From: Myxococcales bacterium
GTDB lineage: Bacteria; Myxococcota_A; Bradymonadia; UBA7976; UBA1532
DNA: 40,102 bases
Assembly: GCA_009692505.1 (NCBI GenBank)
Contig: SHZC01000020.1
Coordinates: 1 to 40,102, forward strand
Direction: 5' to 3'
Position numbers and translations under genes: made by a program. Positions 24,407-31,323 of this stretch are shown in pieces (the stretch's first letter is position 1; the number at the start of each line of letters is the position of its first letter). Below the pieces are notes generated by a model. The model searched no databases and was not told the DNA's origin. It saw only the letters and a program-made list of their open reading frames with translations.

Positions 24407-24436
24407 CTTGACGTTTGTTCAGTGGGCGACATAGCG
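24407..24436 (+). promoter_or_regulatory. Candidate promoter with LexA-box-like operator upstream of mrfA
   Basis: CTTGACGTTTGTTCAG (24407-24422) contains a possible -35 (TTGACG, 24408-24413); a weak -10 (CATAGC or ATAGCG) follows at 24430-24436. Read on the minus strand it contains ACAAACGTC, a 9-mer shared with the first operator-like site at lexA (31273-31281). The element also resembles the Myxococcus LexA motif CTRHAMRYBYGTTCAGS as I recall it (14 of 17 positions). If the promoter is real, the transcript would begin very close to the ATG at 24446. The assignment is by eye. Confidence 0.5.
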
Positions 24437-24445
24437 TCTCGGCCC

Positions 24446-26806
24446 ATGTCCACCGCCGATCAAATCCTCGCGCTCTGGGCCGAGCATCCCGAGCGAGGCC
24501 AGCCCTTCATCGCCCGTCACGACTCCGAAGCCGTGGCCGCGCGCCTCGCCGACTTCCCGGAGTCCGTGCCCGAACCGCTTCGGCTGGCCCTGAGAGCGAG
24601 GGGCATCGAGCAGCTCTACAGCCATCAGGCGCAAGCCATCGACGCCGTGGCGCGCGGTGAGCACGTCGTCGTCTCCACCCCGACGGCCAGCGGCAAGACG
24701 CTGATCTACAATCTCCCGGTCCTGGCGCGCTGCCTCGCCGAGCCGAGCGCCCGCGCGCTGTATCTCTTCCCCACCAAGGCGCTCGCTCACGACCAGGTCG
24801 CCGAGCTCGACGCGCTGTCGACCGCGGCCGAGGTCGCGTGCGGGGCCTTCGCCTTCGACGGGGATACGCCGGGGGATGCGCGTCGGGCAATTCGGGCCGG
24901 GGCGCGGGTCGTGGTCAGCAACCCCGACATGCTGCACGCGGGCATCCTTCCGCATCATGATCGCTGGCAGAGCTTCTTCGCGGGCCTCCGCTACGTGATC
25001 ATCGACGAGGTGCACACCTACCGTGGGGTCTTCGGCAGCCACGTCTGCAACGTGCTCCGACGGCTGAAGCGCATCGCGGCTTTTCACGGCGGTCGACCCC
25101 AGTTCATCTTGTGCTCGGCGACGATCGCCAACCCGCACGAGCACGCCTCCCGGCTCATCGAGGAGGACGTGACGCCCATCACGGAGAGCGGGGCCCCTCG
25201 GGGTGCCCGGACCTTCTATCTCTACAACCCACCCATCGTCGACGGGGTCCGGGGCCTCCGCGCGAGCTATATCCAGGCGACCCGCAAGCTGACCGTCGCG
25301 CTGTCTTGCGCAGGCGTGCCGACCATTGTCTTCGCCAACAGCCGCCTCAACGTCGAGCGCCTCACCCGCCACCTCAAGGAGGACGTCGCCCATGAGGGGC
25401 TCGATCCGGAGTCGGTCTCCGGGTATCGCGGTGGGTACCTGCCCGAGCATCGGCGGGGTATCGAAGCGGGTCTGCGGAGCGGGCGCATCCGGACGGTCGT
25501 CTCCACGAGCGCCCTCGAGCTCGGCGTCGACATCGGCCAGCTCGCCGCCTGCGTGCTCGCCGGCTATCCGGGCAGCATCGCCAGCGCCTTGCAGCGGGCG
25601 GGGCGCGCCGGCCGTCGTCACGAGGGCGCGAGCGTGGTTATGGTCACGCGGAGCGAGCCCGTGGACCAGTACATCGCCGTGCACCCCGAGTTCTTCTTCG
25701 ACGGCTCACCCGAGCACGCTCGCTTCGCGCCGGACAACCTGCTCGTCGTCAGCGACCACCTCCGATGTGCGGCCTTCGAGCTGCCCTTCGAGGTGCCCTT
25801 CGCCCCAGGCCAAAACTTCGGCCGCTTCGGCGCCGAGGCCACGACCGCCCTGCTCGACTTCATGGCGGACCAACGCATCATTCACCGAGGGCAACGTCGC
25901 TGGCAGTGGGTCGGTGACACTTACCCGGCCAACGGCATCGGCCTTCGCAGCCTGGCCGAGGGCAACTTCACCGTCATCGATCGCGAGCACCGCCACAACA
26001 TCATCGGCGAGGTGGATTACCACTCGGCCGCCACGACGCTCCATGAGCAAGCCATCTACATCGTGGGCGGCGAGACCTTTCAGGTCATGCACCTCGACTG
26101 GACCGGTCGACGCGCCGAGGTCGTCCCCGTCTCCGTCGATTACTTCACCGACGCCATGACCCACGGCGGCGTCCGGGTGCTCGACCGCTACGCGCACGTG
26201 GAAGGGCGTCGGGGCACGATCGGGCACGGCGAGGTGCGCGTCTTCGAGCGCGTCGTGGGCTTCAAGAAGATCCGCTTCACGACCGGGGAGAACGTCGGCT
26301 ACGGGGACGTCTCCCTGCCTGACCAGGAGCTGCACACGACGGCGTTCTGGCTGGCCCCAGCGGCCGAGCTGCCCGCGCTGCTCTCGCTGTCCCGTCACCG
26401 GGTCGTCGACGCGCTTTTGGGCATCGGCAAGGCGCTGAAGGCGGCCGCCACGGTGCACCTCATGTGTGACGCCGGCGACCTCGGCGTGTCGTTGGTCAAC
26501 GCGCAGGACGACAACCATCACGGCGACGCGGTCGATCCGGATGAGCTGCCGACGCTGTATCTCTACGAGCGATATCCGGGGGGCGTAGGCTTCCACGACG
26601 CGCTGTATTTCCAGGCCGGCGCGCTGCTCCACGGACTCGTCAAGTTACTTGACGGCTGCGGCTGCGACGATGGCTGCCCGGCCTGCGTCGGAGCGCCGGC
26701 ACCCGCCCTCGTCGCCGGGGACACACCCCGCAGTCGGGCCGTGGTTCGGCAGGTCCTGCTCGCGCTCCGCGAAGGTTTGCTCGTGCCCGAGGAGACGCTC
26801 CATTGA
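24446..26806 (+). CDS. mrfA: DEAD/DEAH-box helicase with DUF1998/MZB domain (MrfA/YprA-like)
   Basis: 786 residues from ATG 24446. Helicase core: YSHQAQAID Q-motif, STPTASGKTL Walker A (about 77-86), FPTKALAHDQ, IIDEVHTYRG Walker B (DEVH, about 184-193), LCSATIANP and GRAGRR motif VI (about 385). The C-terminal domain has four clustered Cys (DGCGCDDGCPACVG, about 737-750) like the MZB/DUF1998 zinc site. This layout matches MrfA (YprA) of Bacillus subtilis and Hrq1 of yeast, 3'-5' helicases acting in DNA adduct or crosslink repair. The neighbour fits: the next gene is a YprB-like exonuclease, overlapping at TTGA. The upstream operator-like site suggests SOS control (inference). Confidence 0.9.
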   Translation: MSTADQILALWAEHPERGQPFIARHDSEAVAARLADFPESVPEPLRLALRARGIEQLYSHQAQAIDAVARGEHVVVSTPTASGKTLIYNLPVLARCLAEPSARALYLFPTKALAHDQVAELDALSTAAEVACGAFAFDGDTPGDARRAIRAGARVVVSNPDMLHAGILPHHDRWQSFFAGLRYVIIDEVHTYRGVFGSHVCNVLRRLKRIAAFHGGRPQFILCSATIANPHEHASRLIEEDVTPITESGAPRGARTFYLYNPPIVDGVRGLRASYIQATRKLTVALSCAGVPTIVFANSRLNVERLTRHLKEDVAHEGLDPESVSGYRGGYLPEHRRGIEAGLRSGRIRTVVSTSALELGVDIGQLAACVLAGYPGSIASALQRAGRAGRRHEGASVVMVTRSEPVDQYIAVHPEFFFDGSPEHARFAPDNLLVVSDHLRCAAFELPFEVPFAPGQNFGRFGAEATTALLDFMADQRIIHRGQRRWQWVGDTYPANGIGLRSLAEGNFTVIDREHRHNIIGEVDYHSAATTLHEQAIYIVGGETFQVMHLDWTGRRAEVVPVSVDYFTDAMTHGGVRVLDRYAHVEGRRGTIGHGEVRVFERVVGFKKIRFTTGENVGYGDVSLPDQELHTTAFWLAPAAELPALLSLSRHRVVDALLGIGKALKAAATVHLMCDAGDLGVSLVNAQDDNHHGDAVDPDELPTLYLYERYPGGVGFHDALYFQAGALLHGLVKLLDGCGCDDGCPACVGAPAPALVAGDTPRSRAVVRQVLLALREGLLVPEETLH

Positions 26807-28173
26807 CGGACCTCGAGGATCTGCGTCGGCGGATGTTGCGGATCGTCGACCCACGCACCGCCGAGGCCAATGGGCGGGCCCAGGCGGTGCCCAACGCGGG
26901 GACGGCCGCGGGTTTGCCTGAGGCGTCACCCAACGCGGGTCCGGCCCAAGCACCGGCGGACCCCCTCGCCGCCCGTCGCCTCCTGCTCGCGAGGCGCAAG
27001 ACCACGGTGGACCCGAACGTGGGTACCAGCACGCTGCCCGCCCATCTTCGTGGTCAGGAGGCACCCGCGCCCGCGCCAACGCCTACGCCAACGCCCACCG
27101 TCGACGCTCCGCTCAGCCCGCTCGCCAGCCGCCTCGGGGCCCTGCTCCGCTCGGCGGGTCGGGCGCCCGTCAAGTCGAGTGCCGCGCCCGGCGGTTTGGC
27201 CGGCGGTCCAAGCGACCACTACGCGACGCTTGCGCGGGCCTTCGACGGCGAGGTCCGTGAAACCGCCCAAGGTCGTGTCTTCGTCGCGGTCAATCGGTAC
27301 ACCGAAGACGACCGCCACGCCGGCCGCCCGCTCCTGCTTCTGCGTGAGCCGCCCCCCGAGGGTGCCGCCGCGCTCGGCCTCGACCTCAACCTCCGGAGCT
27401 TCTCCGCGCACTCCGCGCTCTTCCTGGACCTTGAGACCACCGGCCTGGGCACGAACGCGGGCACGCTGCCTTTTCTCATCGGCACCGCCCACTTTAGGCG
27501 CGGCGAGCTGCTCTGCGAGCAGTGGCTCCTCGGCTCACCCGACGACGAGGAGGCCGCGCTCACCGGCCTCTCCGAGCGGCTGCGGGGTGCGGACTTCCTC
27601 GTCACGTTCAACGGCCGCTCCTTCGACCTTCCGCTGCTTCAGGCCCGCTTTCGGCTTCATCGCCTCGACGATCCGAGCCTGGCCCTCGAAGGCCACCTCG
27701 ATCTTCTCCCGGCCTCCCGGAGGCTTCTCAAGGCTGAGCTGAGCAACTGCAGGCTGACGACGATCGAGCGGGAGCTCCTGGGGCTTCATCGACGTGACGA
27801 CGTGCCGGGCGCCGAGGTCCCGGGACGCTATCGGGACTGGCTGCGCTCCGGCGATCCGAGCTCCCTTGCCGGGGTCCTCGAGCACAACCGCCTCGACGTG
27901 CTCTCAATGGTCAGCTTACTTGACGAGCTGCTCCTTCGAGTGTCCGAGCCCGCGTCCCTGTTTCAGCGGGACCCGGTCGGGGCCATACGTCTCGCCGAGC
28001 GGGCAAGGCGCCTTGGGCTCTCGACCCTCGCCGCACGGTTCTTCGAGGCCGGGCGGTGCTTTGCTGAGGCCGAGGCGGCGTGCGACTCGGGCCTGCGTCG
28101 ACTGGAGCGCGCTCAGCGCAGGCGTTTGGCCAGAGCGCGAAAGACCGTCGGGGAGAACAACAATAAGGAGTGA
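26803..28173 (+). CDS. mrfB: RNase H-like exonuclease (MrfB/YprB-like)
   Basis: 456 residues from TTG 26803, overlapping the helicase stop. An N-terminal Ala/Pro-rich low-complexity region (about 25-105, including PTPTPTPT) precedes an RNase H-fold exonuclease domain: ALFLDLETTGL with the metal-binding Asp/Glu (about 206), a second Asp in FNGRSFDLPLL, and LEHNRLDVLSM with the conserved His/Asp. These match the YprB/MrfB family. In B. subtilis MrfA and MrfB jointly repair mitomycin C damage independently of UvrABC. The C-terminal tail (ARKTVGENNNKE) is encoded antisense to a relic of the neighbouring lipase gene and is probably not ancestral in detail. The 3' half recurs as a decayed copy at 28377-28711. 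Confidence 0.87.
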   Translation: MTDLEDLRRRMLRIVDPRTAEANGRAQAVPNAGTAAGLPEASPNAGPAQAPADPLAARRLLLARRKTTVDPNVGTSTLPAHLRGQEAPAPAPTPTPTPTVDAPLSPLASRLGALLRSAGRAPVKSSAAPGGLAGGPSDHYATLARAFDGEVRETAQGRVFVAVNRYTEDDRHAGRPLLLLREPPPEGAAALGLDLNLRSFSAHSALFLDLETTGLGTNAGTLPFLIGTAHFRRGELLCEQWLLGSPDDEEAALTGLSERLRGADFLVTFNGRSFDLPLLQARFRLHRLDDPSLALEGHLDLLPASRRLLKAELSNCRLTTIERELLGLHRRDDVPGAEVPGRYRDWLRSGDPSSLAGVLEHNRLDVLSMVSLLDELLLRVSEPASLFQRDPVGAIRLAERARRLGLSTLAARFFEAGRCFAEAEAACDSGLRRLERAQRRRLARARKTVGENNNKE

Positions 28174-28195
28174 CCGAGATCCGGGGGACCACCAG
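27754..28195. repeat. Left copy of a duplicated mrfB/lipase gene junction
   Basis: From CTGACGACGATCGAGCGGG through GGGGGACCACCAG this segment matches 28377-28780 closely. The copy here retains about 76 bp in the mrfB coding part (about 28007-28080) that the right copy lacks. It lacks about 37 bp near its right end that the right copy retains. It contains the functional 3' half of mrfB. Confidence 0.9.
28113..28195 (-). pseudogene. 3' relic of the lipase-like hydrolase gene (duplicate)
   Basis: On the minus strand the end of this segment reads LLLFSPTVFRALAKRLR followed by a stop. This mirrors the C-terminus of the intact hydrolase (GLLFSPTVFRAVAERLR, stop at 28661). Upstream of it, LVVPRI is also preserved, but an internal deletion shifts frame. 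It is a decayed remnant left by the duplication and lies antisense to the mrfB 3' end. Confidence 0.85.
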
Positions 28196-28206
28196 TCCTC
28201 CCAACC

Positions 28207-28314
28207 GAGCGGTGGCCCTACACCATCCAGTATCGGAGCGCCGCCGAAGGAATCCGCGTCCTTGCATTTGCACACCAAAAACGGCAGCCATTCTACTGGC
28301 TGGGTAGGCAATGA
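28207..28314 (+). pseudogene. C-terminal relic of a ParE/RelE-family toxin gene
   Basis: The frame from 28207 reads ERWPYTIQYRSAAEGIRV then LAFAHQKRQPFYWLGRQ and stops at 28314. This matches the C-terminal consensus of ParE/RelE toxins (F-P-Y-x-I-x-Y-R ... I-R-V-L-A-x-A-H-Q-x-R-x-P-x-Y-W-x-x-R). No start codon, N-terminal half or antitoxin gene is visible; the sequence to the left belongs to the duplicated junction. It is therefore a truncated relic. Its AT content is visibly higher than its surroundings, consistent with foreign origin. Confidence 0.8.
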
Positions 28315-28331
28315 CCGTGATTGCCCGGCCG

Positions 28332-28711
28332 ACCGCCCCCGAGGGCGCCGCCGCGCTCAGCCTCGACCTCTAGCTGCTGACGACCATCGAGCGGGAGCTC
28401 TTGGGGCTTCATCGGCGTGACGGCGTGCCAGGCGCAGAGCTCCTGGGACGCTATCGGGAGTGGCTGCGCTCCGGCGATCCGAGCTCGATCGCCGGGGTCC
28501 TCGAGCACAACCGCCTCGACGTGCTCTCGATGGTCAGCTTACTTGACGAGCTGACCCTTCGGGTATCCGAGCCCGCGTCCCTGTTACAGCGGGACCCGGT
28601 CGGGGCCAGGCGTCTGGCCCAGGCGGCTCGCGACTCGGGCCGACGTCGACGGGTGCGCGCTCACCGCAGCCGTTCGGCCACCGCGCGAAAGACCGTCGGG
28701 GAGAACAACAA
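28332..28711 (+). pseudogene. Decayed second copy of the mrfB exonuclease gene
   Basis: 28332-28370 resembles mrfB 27349-27388 (PPEGAAALGLDL region) and then hits a TAG. From 28377 the sequence resumes as TTIERELLGLHRRDGVPGAE, then RYREWLRSGDPSSIAGVLEHNRLDVLSMVSLL and onwards, matching the mrfB C-terminal half. About 360 bp between these blocks is missing, including the catalytic Asp/Glu motif, and another 76 bp is deleted near the end. There is no start codon or ribosome site. It is a non-functional fragment whose 3' end is antisense to the hydrolase gene. Confidence 0.88.
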
Positions 28712-28780
28712 GCCCAGGTGGCCGAGATCCGGCACGTGCACCACATCTTCGTGCGCGCCGAAGATCCGGGGGACCACCAG
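28377..28780. repeat. Right copy of the duplicated mrfB/lipase gene junction
   Basis: This is the partner of 27754-28195. This copy holds the intact 3' end of the hydrolase gene (minus strand) and the broken mrfB fragment (plus strand), the reverse of the situation in the left copy. Confidence 0.9.
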
Positions 28781-29356
28781 CGGGTCGGAGCCCGCGACGA
28801 TGGAGGTGAATCGCACGCGCGCGGCCTCGTCCCGCGTGGCCTCCAGGCGGGCGAGCAGGGCGGAGTCGGGGCGCAGGTCGCGGCCTACGCGGGTCGGCAC
28901 CCAGTAGGCGTTGTAGGTGCCCTGGTGCGGCGTGCCGAGGGTGATGCAGCGGTCGACCCGGCGCGCCCCACCGAGGTCCTGCAGGAAGACCCGTGAGACG
29001 AGGCCACCCAGGCTGTGACCGATGAGGTCGATGCGACCGCCCCGCACCTGCGTCTTGAGGAAGTTCCGCAGCGCGATGGCCCCGGCGACGATGCCTCGGC
29101 TGGACGGGTAGTTGAAGAGCCGGAGCTGCTTGAACCCTCGAAGCCGGAGGTACGCGGCCAGCGGCATGAGCGAGGCCTTATTGGCCATGTAGCCATGCAC
29201 CAGGACCACCGTCCGCTGGTCAGCCACTCGCGCCGTGGGGGCCGAAGCGCCGCGCAGGCCGAAGGGGAAGAGCGCGCCCTGAGCCGCGTAGGCCAGGACC
29301 TCCTTGGCGATGAGGCGACCGACGGGCTCAGAAGACGGCGGGTAGTCTTGGATCAT
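28661..29356 (-). CDS. Triacylglycerol lipase-like alpha/beta hydrolase
   Basis: 231 residues from ATG 29356, chosen because AAAGG lies 8 nt upstream; a GTG at 29416 would add 20 residues encoded partly by the 15-bp repeats. Alpha/beta-hydrolase features: VVLVHGYMANKASLMPLAAYLR oxyanion region, nucleophile elbow GHSLGGLVSRVF (Ser at about 113), DPLVVP with the likely catalytic Asp and a late HLGLL with a candidate His. ITLGTPHQGT is typical of lipase/LipA-type esterases. No signal peptide is obvious. The substrate is unknown. The 3' end was caught up in the duplication described at 27754-28780. Confidence 0.82.
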   Translation of the reverse strand: MIQDYPPSSEPVGRLIAKEVLAYAAQGALFPFGLRGASAPTARVADQRTVVLVHGYMANKASLMPLAAYLRLRGFKQLRLFNYPSSRGIVAGAIALRNFLKTQVRGGRIDLIGHSLGGLVSRVFLQDLGGARRVDRCITLGTPHQGTYNAYWVPTRVGRDLRPDSALLARLEATRDEAARVRFTSIVAGSDPLVVPRIFGAHEDVVHVPDLGHLGLLFSPTVFRAVAERLR

Positions 29357-29385
29357 GCGCCGACCTTTGCGAGCGGACAGGCGTT

Positions 29386-29454
29386 CGTCAATTGCCTTGA
29401 CGTGAATCGCCTTCACGTCAATTGCCTTGACGTGAATCGCCTCCCCGTCAATCC
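29386..29454. repeat. 15-bp tandem repeats with alternating small hairpins
   Basis: Units at 29386, 29401, 29416 and 29431, plus a partial at 29446, follow CGTSAATYGCCTTSA. Alternate units read CGTCAATTGCCTTGA and CGTGAATCGCCTTCA, so each can fold (GTCAA/TTGAC or GTGAA/TTCAC arms). The array spans the CAP-gene stop codon and the leader of the hydrolase gene. Confidence 0.9.
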
Positions 29455-30308
29455 ATGAAAACCTGTGTCCAGTAGTGCTGGCCGGCGCACGGCGCGTGCC
29501 CGACGCCGAGGCGCCCGAAGGTGCCGTCCAGGATGTTCCGGCGGTGGCCCGGGCTGTTCATCCAGATGTCGTGGGTGTCCGCTGCCGTCGCCGTGCCCAT
29601 CGCGATGTTCTCGCCCCAGGCGTTGTAGCGCGCGCTCTGACGGTTGAGGCGGTCACCCGTGTCCGAGCCGTCGAGGCCGGTGTGGTCGAAGTAGCCGCGA
29701 TCGCACATGTCCTGGCTGTGGGCGCGGGCCGCCCGGGTAGCGGCATCGTCGCAGCTGAGGGCACCCACGCCCGCCTGCGCCCGAGCCTGATTGACGAGCG
29801 CGAAGTTGCCCGCCTCGAGCGGCTCGCCACAGCCGGCCCCTCCGCCGGGCGGGACCACCGGATCGCCGCCCGGTTGGGGTTCTGCACCCTGACCCCCACA
29901 GAAGTAGCCTTGGGTATTGTCGACCCAGCCGCAGCCTTGCCCGCGAAGTCCGCAGTCCTCCCGTTGAAGGGCCCCGTCTTCGCACCAGACGGCCACGGCC
30001 CCCTCGCAGAGCCCGAGATAGTCGACGCCCTGGCAGGGGTCATCAGGGGGGGGCGGCGGCGGGGCGAGTCCGGCGTCGGCTTCGATGACCGGGGGGGCGG
30101 CGGCGTCGGGTCGGCCCTCGGGGGCGGCGGCGGCGTCCGTGGCCCCCGGCGTAGGCGGCAGACTCGCGCGCGGCGGCAAGCTCGTGGGCGGGGGCGAGCG
30201 GAGCGCGTCGCGCTCGCCGTCGTCGGTCAAGGTGCCCGCACTCGAGCATGCGGCGAGGGGCAGGCCGAGGGCGAGCCAGAGACCTAGAGCAGTGAGGGAG
30301 ATGCGCAT
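29448..30308 (-). CDS. CAP/SCP-domain lipoprotein
   Basis: 286 residues from ATG 30308. The N-terminus RISLTALGLWLALGLPLAAC gives a lipobox LAAC with Cys21. A Pro/Ala/Asp-rich linker (about 25-90) and a small Cys-rich segment (CQGVDYLGLCEGAVAVWCEDG, about 93-135) precede a CAP (SCP/PR1) domain: LVNQARAQAGVGALSCD, AARAHSQDMCDRGYFDHTG, WGENIAMG, WMNSPGHRRNIL and HYWTQVF. These include the conserved His and Glu positions. Bacterial CAP proteins are secreted; their biochemical role is mostly unknown. It is first in a two-gene unit with the hydrolase. Confidence 0.93.
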   Translation of the reverse strand: MRISLTALGLWLALGLPLAACSSAGTLTDDGERDALRSPPPTSLPPRASLPPTPGATDAAAAPEGRPDAAAPPVIEADAGLAPPPPPPDDPCQGVDYLGLCEGAVAVWCEDGALQREDCGLRGQGCGWVDNTQGYFCGGQGAEPQPGGDPVVPPGGGAGCGEPLEAGNFALVNQARAQAGVGALSCDDAATRAARAHSQDMCDRGYFDHTGLDGSDTGDRLNRQSARYNAWGENIAMGTATAADTHDIWMNSPGHRRNILDGTFGRLGVGHAPCAGQHYWTQVFMD

Positions 30309-30524
30309 AATTGAGCCCGGAGGCAAGAGTGAGGCCAGCACGTTTCGGACGGGTCCGTCAAGGGACCGCGACTAAACCCTTGTGACTTGCAGGCCCCAGT
30401 CGGGGCACCGAGGTCTCAGGTTTGCCAAAAGGAGACTGGAAATCCCTGTGGTTGGCGCACTAGTCTTCGCCCGAAATTTTCGGTTCCGCACCTCGGCGTC
30501 GGCCCCTCACCCAAGGATATTGAA

Positions 30525-31025
30525 ATGCGTACTCTCACTCTCCTCGCCTTGACCCTCCTTCCCGCGGCAGCGATCGCCGGCGAGAGCACAGGCCCGATTC
30601 ACCACGGCGCGGCGTTCACCCTGAAGACCCCCGCCATCAACCTCGAAGACGTCGCCGCGGCGCCCGACTCGTTCGCCGGCAAGACCATCCTCGTCGAGGG
30701 GCAGGTCGCCACCGTCTGCAAGAAGAAGGGCTGCTGGCTCGGCATCAAGGGTCAGAAAGGCGCGCTCGCTCGGGTCAAGTTCAAGGACTACGCCTTCTTC
30801 GCGCCGACCGACTGCGAGGGCCAGCAGGCCACGCTCGAGGGCACCGTCACTGTGACCAAGCTCGATGACAAGGAGCGCGCGCACCTCGCGGAGGACGCGG
30901 GCAAGAAGATGGAGGACATCCCGGCCGTCGAGCTCCAGATCCTGGCCAACGGTCTCGCGCTCGCCGCCGCCGCGCCGGCCTTGTCGATCATGCCCGCGTC
31001 GGTCGCACCCGCGCTCAAGAAGTAG
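30525..31025 (+). CDS. Exported DUF4920-family protein
   Basis: 166 residues from ATG 30525 with AAGGA 7 nt upstream. The signal peptide RTLTLLALTLLPAAAIAGES is followed by a domain with DSFAGKTILVEGQVATVCKKKGCWLGI, DYAFFAPTDCEGQQATLEGTV and DIPAVELQILANGL. This matches the DUF4920 layout, a small beta-barrel, OB-like domain with conserved Cys (VCKKKGCW). It is probably periplasmic. The C-terminal hydrophobic stretch (LALAAAAPALSIMPASVAPALKK) is unusual. Function is unknown. Confidence 0.82.
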   Translation: MRTLTLLALTLLPAAAIAGESTGPIHHGAAFTLKTPAINLEDVAAAPDSFAGKTILVEGQVATVCKKKGCWLGIKGQKGALARVKFKDYAFFAPTDCEGQQATLEGTVTVTKLDDKERAHLAEDAGKKMEDIPAVELQILANGLALAAAAPALSIMPASVAPALKK

Positions 31026-31048
31026 TCAAGCAAGCCTGACGACCTGAC

Positions 31049-31210
31049 GCGGCAACTGCCGCGGGTTTACCTGACGCGGCAACTGCCGCGGGTTTACCTG
31101 ACGCGGCAACTGCCGCGGGTTTGCCTGACGCGGCAACTGCCGCGGGTTTGCCTGCCGCGGCAACTGCCGCGGGTTTACCTGCCGCGGCAACTGCCGCGGG
31201 TTTGCCTGAG
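31049..31210. repeat. Six tandem 27-bp repeats, each with a hairpin, upstream of lexA
   Basis: Units begin at 31049, 31076, 31103, 31130, 31157 and 31184 and follow GCGGCAACTGCCGCGGGTTT plus RCCTGMC. The first 14 bases are an inverted repeat (GCGGCA/TGCCGC). Copies differ at only a few positions. They fill most of the 298-bp gap between the DUF4920 gene and lexA. Each unit is nine codons long, so open frames run through on both strands, but no start or ribosome site supports translation. Confidence 0.95.
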
Positions 31211-31261
31211 CTCGGCGTCACGCTCACGGCTCCCCGCGCCCCCGAAAATCTCATCGAATGC

Positions 31262-31299
31262 TTGAACGGCAGACAAACGTCTGGTAGACGAACATCTGG
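31262..31299 (+). promoter_or_regulatory. lexA promoter with two tandem LexA-box-like operators
   Basis: A candidate -35 TTGAAC (31262-31267) and -10 TAGACG (31285-31290) are 17 bp apart. Two near-identical sites, AGACAAACGTCTGG (31271-31284) and AGACGAACATCTGG (31286-31299), lie in the spacer and over the -10. Each has dyad symmetry (AGAC/GTCT or AGA/TCT). Position and repetition suggest autoregulation by LexA. CGGAGG at about 31307 is the ribosome site. Confidence 0.7.
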
Positions 31300-31323
31300 A
31301 ATCAACCGGAGGCATCCCCTCAA

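Noticed and set aside
30309-30524. Sigma-54 promoter or riboswitch upstream of the DUF4920 gene
   Set aside because: TGGCGC at about 30456 lacks a GC at the required -12 spacing, and no conserved leader structure could be made out by eye.
31049-31210. Possible CRISPR array
   Set aside because: The 27-bp units are directly contiguous with no unique spacers, and there are no cas genes in the window.
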